Origin: an uncultured Bacteroidota bacterium
Lineage (GTDB): Bacteria; Bacteroidota; Bacteroidia; Flavobacteriales; Schleiferiaceae
Length of the DNA: 6,727 bases
Assembly: GCA_913056475.1 (NCBI GenBank)
Contig: CAJXMS010000127.1
Location: forward strand, 1 to 6,727
Direction: 5' to 3'
Shown here: positions 1 through 4,700 of the stretch, in pieces
How the letters are laid out: each line of letters begins with the position of its first letter
Position numbering within the stretch: the stretch's first letter is position 1
Position numbers and translations under genes: made by a program
The notes under the pieces: model-generated
Told to the model about the DNA's origin: nothing
Seen by the model: the letters and a program-made list of their open reading frames with translations, nothing else
The model's database searches: none

Positions 1-477
1 CTCTGAGATCTCCACGTTATCCAGCGCCCAGTGCCAGGCCCAGCTGCCACCATCCCGGTAAATGAAGCGAACTTGAAGGCTATCGTGGGCATAAGCGGTA
101 ATATCGATGAATTGGTGATCGGGAGTGCCAAAGCTTCCGTAAGAACTATTGGCGGTAAAGACGGTCTGCCATTGGTTACCATCGTAGACCTGCACGAAGC
201 CACTGTCGTTAAAAAGCTGATTGTAGTACTGGTCAAACTCGAGGATGAGACTGCCCGTGATATTGCCCGCTTGAATAATGGGGGAATTTAAGGTCTCGTC
301 CAGGGTGGGCCCCGAGCCTGCCCCGTCGCTATCAACGGCTACGTAGCCCGTGCCATCGAGGTCGCCGCCCAGGTTGCTATTGCCTCCGGCAGGAATGGTA
401 GCCCAGGTATCGGTACTGGTTCCCCCATCAATAACGGTAAAGCAACCCAGCCCCTGATTGAAGTCCTCACTGAAGGG
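1..477 (-). repeat. Module copy 2 (residues 297-455) of an 807-bp-period duplication
   Basis: This second 159-residue unit begins LPFSEDFN and ends DNVEISE exactly at the window edge. It is offset by 807 bp (269 codons) from copy 1 over its whole length. The unit that duplicated may therefore include the intervening FN3-like stretch (807 bp). Whether a second FN3-like stretch follows lies outside the window. Confidence 0.85.
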
Positions 478-1365
478 GAGGGACACAAGATTGCATTGCG
501 TACAAAAGGTGATAGGGCCTACCCAGGCGGAAGTGCCGCTGCCCGCCGCGCTGCAATTGCGGCGCAGGTAAAGGTCATAGCATTGATTGGGGGCCAGCGT
601 AGTAGCACAGGAAGGAGCTACGCTGGAGTCAAGGGTAAAAGTACTACTGCCGTTCAGTGCTACAGCTCCCAGGCAACCAGTACCCTGGGTAAAGCCAACG
701 GGCCCCCACTCCACATCAAGGGAGTCGGCCACACCGCCAATGTTTACGGTAGCGGAACGCCCCGCGGTAGCGGTAACCTGCGCCGCTGTGGGCGCCAAAC
801 AAGCTACTTCCTGGAGTTGGAAATTATCCACCAGCCAGTACCAGGCCCAGGTGTTGTTATCATCGTACACAAAGCGCACTTGAAGGCTGTCATTGGCATA
901 AGCCGTGATATCTATCTGGGGCCTATCCGGGCTGCCAAAGCCGCCCTGATCGCTGTTGGTCGTATAGACATTGACCCATTGGGAACCATCATAAACCTCC
1001 ACGCTGCCGGAATCGCTGGAAAGCGCATTGTAATATTGATCCCAACTCAAAAGCAAGGAGCCGTTGACCGAATCGGCATCGATCACCGGCGACTGGAGGG
1101 TTTCCAACAGTAAGTTTCCAAAACCCGCTCCATCACTGTTCACCAGCATATAGCCCGTACTGTCCAGATCACCGGATACATTGCTGGTACCCCCTACAGG
1201 GGCTGCCACCCAGGTATCGGTGCTGGTACCTCCATCAATAACGGTAAAACAGCCCACGCCCGCATCGAAATTCTCGTTATAGGGGAGGGACTGCGGGGGG
1301 CACTGCGCTACCAGGGAGAGGGAAACCATAAGTCCCACTCCCATGAAAAATACTTTTTGAAACAT
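1..1365 (-). CDS. Secreted modular protein with two choice-of-anchor-J-like modules and an FN3-like linker domain (5' part; runs off left edge)
   Basis: An open frame of 455 codons starts with ATG at 1365-1363 and reaches the window edge with no stop. Residues 1-20 form a signal peptide: a short basic start (Lys4), a hydrophobic core and a likely cleavage after Val-Ala-20. The next residues, Gln-Cys, do not make a lipobox, so export rather than lipidation is inferred. Residues 28-186 and 297-455 are two copies of one module, rich in Asp/Gly/aromatic residues, with shared signatures GCFTVIDGGTSTDTW, SDGAG, DQYYN, VYDG, DITAYA and DSLQVRF. This layout resembles the choice-of-anchor J/MAM-like jelly-roll domains of Bacteroidota exported proteins; binding of carbohydrate, protein or calcium is possible but not shown. 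Residues 187-296 look FN3-like (VEWGP, CYDLYLRRNC, GTSAWVGPITF). A C-terminal sorting domain is expected beyond the window but not seen. There are no catalytic motifs in the visible part, so it may be an adhesin or the front of a larger enzyme. Confidence 0.85.
   Translation of the reverse strand, partial: MFQKVFFMGVGLMVSLSLVAQCPPQSLPYNENFDAGVGCFTVIDGGTSTDTWVAAPVGGTSNVSGDLDSTGYMLVNSDGAGFGNLLLETLQSPVIDADSVNGSLLLSWDQYYNALSSDSGSVEVYDGSQWVNVYTTNSDQGGFGSPDRPQIDITAYANDSLQVRFVYDDNNTWAWYWLVDNFQLQEVACLAPTAAQVTATAGRSATVNIGGVADSLDVEWGPVGFTQGTGCLGAVALNGSSTFTLDSSVAPSCATTLAPNQCYDLYLRRNCSAAGSGTSAWVGPITFCTQCNLVSLPFSEDFNQGLGCFTVIDGGTSTDTWATIPAGGNSNLGGDLDGTGYVAVDSDGAGSGPTLDETLNSPIIQAGNITGSLILEFDQYYNQLFNDSGFVQVYDGNQWQTVFTANSSYGSFGTPDHQFIDITAYAHDSLQVRFIYRDGGSWAWHWALDNVEISE
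808..1284 (-). repeat. Module copy 1 (residues 28-186) of an 807-bp-period duplication
   Basis: This 159-residue unit begins at Pro28 (LPYNENFD) and ends at Glu186 (DNFQLQE). Aligned by eye with the copy at 1-477, it needs no gaps and about 98 of 159 residues are identical. DNA identity is also visible, for example in the stretches around 1211-1256 and 404-449. Confidence 0.85.
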
Positions 1366-1397
1366 AATTTTGGGGTTTTTGGATATAGAATCACCAG

Positions 1398-1405
1398 CAA
1401 ACATA
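1398..1405 (-). promoter_or_regulatory. Bacteroidota-type -7 box (TATGTTTG) for the secreted modular protein gene
   Basis: Read on the minus strand this is TATGTTTG, a full match to the Bacteroidota TAnnTTTG -7 consensus. It lies 32 bases before the ATG at 1365. A start site a few bases downstream would give a leader of roughly 25 A/T-rich bases (TATATCCAAAAACCCCAAAATT), with no Shine-Dalgarno, as is usual in this phylum. No clear TTG is visible at the -33 position. Confidence 0.5.
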
Positions 1406-1414
1406 AGGAAATAT

Positions 1415-1434
1415 TCTCATAATGAGACAGCTGT
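1415..1434. promoter_or_regulatory. Palindromic block just upstream of the -7 box; possible operator
   Basis: TCTCAT-A-ATGAGA (1415-1427) is a perfect 6-bp inverted repeat around one base. It shares its last base with the 8-bp palindrome ACAGCTGT (1427-1434). The block sits about 10-30 bp upstream of the minus-strand -7 box, where the -33 region would lie, so a bound dimeric regulator could affect transcription of the secreted protein gene. No regulator gene is present in the window, and short palindromes can occur by chance. Confidence 0.3.
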
Positions 1435-1649
1435 GATTCCAAGCCTCATCCCTTTACCCCCGAGTATCTCACTCAAAACAGCTCGAAAAAGGGTGGAGAA
1501 TTGAGCTGGAAACACCAAATTTTTCTTTTGTGTCTACCATTTTTGGATATCACCTTTTATCTGAAAAACCACACAACAATGGCTGCCGAATGCAAACACT
1601 TAGCTTTTGAACAATTCATTCAATAATTTGCTAAGATCATTTAATTCAT

Positions 1650-2054
1650 ATGAAAAAATACGCCGAGTTATCCTTTGCTGAGCATCCGGTGGTCAAGGTC
1701 ACCTTTACTGGCCACACCGCTAATGACGAGAACTTCTCCCAATACCTTAAAGACCTGGAGCGAGCCTACACCCATGAGCTCCCTATCGCCTTGATCTTTG
1801 ACGCTACGCAGGCTTCTCTTCCCGCCTTTAAATATCAGCAATGGCAAGCCCAGTGGCTTAAAGACTATGAGGAGATGATGAAAAAACACTGCGCCGGTAC
1901 TGCCTATATTATTCCCAATATGGTGATAAGAAACCTGCTGAAAGCTATTTTTGCCCTGCAAGCACAGCCGGTCCCCTATAAAATCTTCCCCCGTCTGGAT
2001 GAGGCCCGGCGCTGGGCCCTTTCGAGCTTAGAACAGAAAAGAGCGGACGAATAA
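1650..2054 (+). CDS. Small cytosolic STAS/SEC14-like (SpoIIAA-like) protein, 134 aa
   Basis: This short soluble protein has no signal peptide or membrane segment. An N-terminal beta stretch (VVKVTFTG, residues 14-21) is followed by a helix (about 27-42), a strand with an acidic end (PIALIFDAT, 45-53), a long helix rich in Lys/Trp/Gln (about 61-79), a second strand (GTAYIIPN, 83-90), a helix (VIRNLLKAIFALQ, 92-104) and a C-terminal DEARRWA helix (about 117-123). The alternating beta-alpha order, the 'IFDAT' strand and the terminal 'DEAxxWA' helix resemble small STAS/SEC14-type proteins common in bacteria, whose roles are mostly unknown. No catalytic residues are evident. The ATG at 1650 is preceded by an AT-rich leader without a Shine-Dalgarno. 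Only imperfect -7 candidates occur upstream (TA-GCT-TTTG at 1601-1609, TA-A-TTTG at 1624-1630), each with off-consensus spacing. Family assignment is tentative; that the gene is real is fairly sure. Confidence 0.72.
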   Translation: MKKYAELSFAEHPVVKVTFTGHTANDENFSQYLKDLERAYTHELPIALIFDATQASLPAFKYQQWQAQWLKDYEEMMKKHCAGTAYIIPNMVIRNLLKAIFALQAQPVPYKIFPRLDEARRWALSSLEQKRADE

Positions 2055-2095
2055 GAGCCGGCCGTCCTCGTGCAACCGGCCTGCAGGCTATCCCT

Positions 2096-2103
2096 TACCT
2101 TTG
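2096..2103 (+). promoter_or_regulatory. Bacteroidota-type -7 box (TACCTTTG) for the aminopeptidase gene
   Basis: TACCTTTG matches TAnnTTTG exactly and lies 27 bases before the ATG at 2131, giving a leader of about 20 A/T-rich bases. It also decides the start codon: the alternative in-frame TTG at 2101 lies inside this box, so it could not be translated from this promoter. No obvious TTG -33 element is seen. Confidence 0.55.
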
Positions 2104-2130
2104 GGCTTTTATTTTAATTTAAAGCCTACC

Positions 2131-3426
2131 ATGCGATACGATTCTATTGACCCCCAACTTTTTACAAGCAATCGGGAGCGCTTTTCCAAGCAGCTTCCGC
2201 CGCGTAGCCTGGCGGTTTTTAATGCCAACGATGTGCTGCCCAGCAACGCTGACGGAACCATCAAATTCATCCAAAACAAAGATCTTTTTTACCTCAGCGG
2301 CGTAGATCAGGAAGAAACCATCCTGGTATTATTCCCGGATGCCTACCTCCCCGAGCACCGTGAAATCCTGTTTGTAACCGAAACCAATGAGCACATCGCT
2401 CGCTGGGAAGGGGCCAAACTGGACAAAAGCCAGGCGACCAAAGTAAGCGGGGTGCAGAATGTCCAATGGCTTAGCCAATTCGAAAAGATATTTAAAGACT
2501 TAATGGTCCAGGCCGAAGAGGTGTATCTCAATAGCAACGAGCACCTGCGCGCTGCCAATGAAGTAGAAACCCGGGACGACCGCTTCCGCAAGTGGTGCCG
2601 CCAGCAATTCCCCCTACACACCTACCGCCGGGCCGCTCCCATCATGCATCAACTGCGGGCCATCAAGCAACCCCAAGAAGTGGAGATCATGCAGAAGGCC
2701 TGCGACATCAATGCGAAGGCCTTTGACCGGGCGCTGCGCTTTATCAAACCAGGGGTGAAGGAGTATGAAATTGAGGCGGAATTTATCCATGAATTCACGC
2801 GCAACGGGTCGCCGGGCTTTAGTTATGAACCCATCGTGGCCAGTGGGAAGAACGCCTGCGTGCTTCACTATCTGGAAAACGAAGACACCTGCCGGGACGG
2901 GGAGCTCATTCTCCTGGATTGCGGCGATTGGTACGCCAACTACGCCAGCGATGTGACCCGCGTATTTCCCGTCAGTGGCCGTTTTACAGAGCGTCAAAAG
3001 GAGCTTTATAACGCAGTACTGCGCGTCCAAAAAGCCTCTCTGGAAATGCTGCGCCCCGGCAACCAGCTGCACGAATACCACAAAGAAGTGGGGGAGCTGA
3101 TGACCAAGGAGCTACTGGATCTAAATATCCTGGACAAAACGGAAGTTAAAAATCAAGACCCAAAATGGCCGGCTTATAAAAAGTACTTCATGCACGGAAC
3201 ATCCCACTACATAGGCTTAGATGTCCACGACGTAGGCTCCTGGAGCGTAAAAATGGAAGTGGGAAACGCTTTTACCTGTGAACCAGGCCTCTACTTGCCC
3301 GAAGAGGGCATTGGCATCCGCATAGAAGATGACATTGTGATCGGCGAAAAAGAAAATAGGAACCTTACAAGCCACATTCCCAAAGAGATAGAAGAAATAG
3401 AGGATAAAATGAATACCGGAAAATAA
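2131..3426 (+). CDS. pepP: Xaa-Pro aminopeptidase (aminopeptidase P, M24B family), 431 aa
   Basis: This cytosolic metallopeptidase removes the N-terminal residue from peptides whose second residue is proline, as part of peptide turnover. Residues about 4-135 form the AMP_N domain (SLAVFNANDV, FYLSGVDQEETILVLF). Residues about 177-410 form the pita-bread catalytic domain. All five expected metal ligands are present by comparison with E. coli PepP: Asp263 (LLDCGDWY), Asp274 (YASDVTR), His359 (HGTSHYIG), Glu384 (CEPGLYL) and Glu399 (RIEDDI). The accessory histidines His246 (VLHY), His355 and His366 (DVHD) are also there, so the enzyme should be active. Length fits the family. The ATG at 2131 is preferred because the product then begins MRYDSIDPQLF, as is usual for Bacteroidota members, and the TTG at 2101 lies in the promoter box. 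The charged tail (about 415-431) is not conserved in any way I can recognise. It is separated from the upstream gene by 76 bp and has its own promoter candidate. Confidence 0.95.
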   Translation: MRYDSIDPQLFTSNRERFSKQLPPRSLAVFNANDVLPSNADGTIKFIQNKDLFYLSGVDQEETILVLFPDAYLPEHREILFVTETNEHIARWEGAKLDKSQATKVSGVQNVQWLSQFEKIFKDLMVQAEEVYLNSNEHLRAANEVETRDDRFRKWCRQQFPLHTYRRAAPIMHQLRAIKQPQEVEIMQKACDINAKAFDRALRFIKPGVKEYEIEAEFIHEFTRNGSPGFSYEPIVASGKNACVLHYLENEDTCRDGELILLDCGDWYANYASDVTRVFPVSGRFTERQKELYNAVLRVQKASLEMLRPGNQLHEYHKEVGELMTKELLDLNILDKTEVKNQDPKWPAYKKYFMHGTSHYIGLDVHDVGSWSVKMEVGNAFTCEPGLYLPEEGIGIRIEDDIVIGEKENRNLTSHIPKEIEEIEDKMNTGK

Positions 3427-3433
3427 TTTCGGT

Positions 3434-3441
3434 TACATTTG
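3434..3441 (+). promoter_or_regulatory. Candidate -7 box (TACATTTG) immediately before the small ORF
   Basis: TACATTTG matches TAnnTTTG exactly, but only five bases separate it from the ATG at 3447. Transcription from it would start at or next to the start codon and give a leaderless message. Alternatively the match is chance in this AT-rich 20-bp gap and the small gene is co-transcribed with the aminopeptidase gene. Confidence 0.33.
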
Positions 3442-3446
3442 TGCTG

Positions 3447-3635
3447 ATGGAAGTAAATGGCAATGAATTTTACCGCTTGCTGGAGCAAGTCCAAAAGCTC
3501 CCGGAAGATCAAAAAGAAAAGCTCATGTGGGAGCTTCGCCGCCAAAATGCCTGTAAAGAAAGTGGCAAGTTAGATCAGAAGATCTTTGATGCGCAATCGG
3601 ACCTATCAGCCCAATCCGGGACCTTGGGCCCCTAA
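3447..3635 (+). CDS. Small hypothetical protein, 62 aa, with antitoxin-like N-terminal helix
   Basis: The product starts MEVNGNEFYRLLEQVQKLPE and continues with charged helical sequence (DQKEKLMWELRRQ, residues 21-33), then a polar, probably disordered tail ending in Gly-Pro. The 'LLExVQKLPExxKEKLxxEL' pattern resembles the N-terminal helical part of DUF2281/VapB-type antitoxins and other short helical proteins, but no toxin gene follows, so that role is only a guess. The ATG at 3447 is chosen over the GTG at 3441, which would overlap the TACATTTG box; with the GTG the protein would be 64 residues. It begins 20 bp after the aminopeptidase stop. Codon choice resembles the neighbours. There is no signal peptide, membrane segment or metal-binding motif. 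Confidence 0.5.
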   Translation: MEVNGNEFYRLLEQVQKLPEDQKEKLMWELRRQNACKESGKLDQKIFDAQSDLSAQSGTLGP

Positions 3636-3826
3636 ACCACTTTCCATTACTTGGCCTGAGGCCTCCTGATCGAATAATGGGCTTGCCCCACAGAGCTAAT
3701 GCGCTAGGCGGTAAGGCCCTGTCTGGTATCCCATTTTGGATCCCCCCTGTAATTTTCTTATTGGCAAAAAGGCTCCCTCGATCGCCTCCTCTTTTCTCTG
3801 TAAGCAGCTCAATCCCGTAGGTCTGT
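3636..3826. other. Intergenic region without a supportable gene
   Basis: These 191 bp hold no convincing coding frame, promoter consensus or tRNA. A 4-bp GC stem (GGCC-TGA-GGCC, 3653-3663) follows the small ORF but has no T-run, so it is not called a terminator. The closest -7-like string is TAATTTTC near 3750, about 70 bp before the hydrolase ATG, and it lacks the final G. The hydrolase promoter is therefore unresolved. Confidence 0.5.
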
Positions 3827-4633
3827 ATGACTCCCTTAAAGCTTACCTTTAAGCATCGCCAGGAAATTTTTCCTGCTACGGATTATCCCGGTGATGGTCC
3901 CGTACTTCTCCTCCTCCATGGTTTCCTGGAAGAACAGCACATGTGGAACCCCCTGATCCCCTCCTTCTTGGCCCACGGACGGGTAATAACCCTGGACCTC
4001 CCGGGGCATGGTGAGGCGCCCAACTTGGGCTACCAGCACTCCGTGGAGGCCATGGCCGAGGTAGTTCTGTCTCTGCTCCAGCATCTCGGCCTCCATAAGG
4101 TGACCCTCGCCGGGCACTCCATGGGCGGCTACGTGGCCCTGGCTTTTGCCGAACGATACCCCCAAAAGCTCCAGTCCTTAATTTTACTTAATTCTTCGCC
4201 CTGGCCCGACAGCCCGGAGCGCCGCGCCAGCCGCGAACGGGCCATAGCGCTGGTTAAGCGAAACCGGGAAGGATACCTCCGCCAGGCCATTCCCCTGCTG
4301 TTTGCCCCCGAAAGCCGGGCAAAATGTGCTTCTGCCATTCAGGAGGCGGTCCAAAGCGCTCAAAAGATGAATACGCAGGCTATCATTGCGGCCCTTTACG
4401 GCATGCAAATGCGCCCCGACCGGGAAAGGGTCTTGCGCGAGCTTTCCTGCCCCGTACTGCTGGTGGCGGCAAAAAAAGACCCGATTCTGGAGCACGAAAA
4501 GCTCCGGCAGCTGGCGGCGGAGACCGGCGTGAAATGGCTATCGCTGCCCCTCGGCCACATGAGCCACCTCGAGGCTCCGGCGGAACTCAAGGAAGGATTG
4601 CAGCCTCACTTGAAAGCCTTACTAGAAGGATAG
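3827..4633 (+). CDS. Alpha/beta-hydrolase fold protein, 268 aa, substrate unknown
   Basis: This is a complete single-domain alpha/beta-hydrolase, probably a soluble cytosolic esterase- or BioH/MenH-like enzyme. The oxyanion-hole motif HGF is at residues 31-33 (LLLLHGFLEEQHMW), and DLPGHGEA at 57-64 follows beta-4. The nucleophile elbow is GHSMGG with Ser98. The acid is probably Asp218 in LLVAAKKDPIL, and the catalytic base His243 lies in LPLGHMSHLEAP. A helical cap occupies about residues 124-205 and is rich in Arg, Ala and Gln. With the triad intact the protein should be active, but substrate cannot be read from these motifs. No biotin or menaquinone genes lie nearby to support BioH or MenH. 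There is no signal peptide. The first Met at 3827 fits the usual distance to the HG motif. The gene converges on the large surface-protein gene, with 67 bp between the stops and no clear T-tailed terminator. Confidence 0.9.
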   Translation: MTPLKLTFKHRQEIFPATDYPGDGPVLLLLHGFLEEQHMWNPLIPSFLAHGRVITLDLPGHGEAPNLGYQHSVEAMAEVVLSLLQHLGLHKVTLAGHSMGGYVALAFAERYPQKLQSLILLNSSPWPDSPERRASRERAIALVKRNREGYLRQAIPLLFAPESRAKCASAIQEAVQSAQKMNTQAIIAALYGMQMRPDRERVLRELSCPVLLVAAKKDPILEHEKLRQLAAETGVKWLSLPLGHMSHLEAPAELKEGLQPHLKALLEG

Positions 4634-4700
4634 ATAAGCCCCGGGCCGAAGGCTCCCATCGCCGCCCGCCATCACATTTGGCCGCCAGGCCTGCCCTGCG

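Noticed and set aside
496..1113. A 205-codon plus-strand open frame, and shorter ones at 31-291 and 587-883, over the left gene
   Set aside because: They lie antisense to the clear minus-strand frame with signal peptide and duplicated modules. Their translations are compositionally odd, and their similarity to each other merely mirrors the repeat on the coding strand.
1377..1550. The string TTTTGGATAT occurring twice in the divergent intergenic region (1377-1386 and 1541-1550)
   Set aside because: Ten A/T-rich bases repeated once in 284 bp is weak evidence, and neither copy sits at a consistent distance from a promoter box.
2057..2081. GCCGG / CCGGC inverted repeat after the 134-aa gene as a terminator
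   Set aside because: The stem is only 5 bp with a 15-base loop and no T-run follows; GC-rich short repeats are common here.
2614..3081. A 155-codon minus-strand open frame inside the aminopeptidase gene
   Set aside because: It is the antisense shadow of the conserved M24 catalytic domain; no motif or initiation signal supports it.
3678..3809. A 43-codon plus-strand frame beginning at ATG 3678, considered as a missing toxin or membrane peptide
   Set aside because: The product is Pro/Leu-rich without any toxin motif, there is no initiation signal, and the length is within chance expectation.
3525..3830. A minus-strand open stretch of about 95 codons across the region between the small ORF and the hydrolase
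   Set aside because: I found no ATG, GTG or TTG in frame to start it, and it ends antisense to the small ORF. No family resemblance was recognised.
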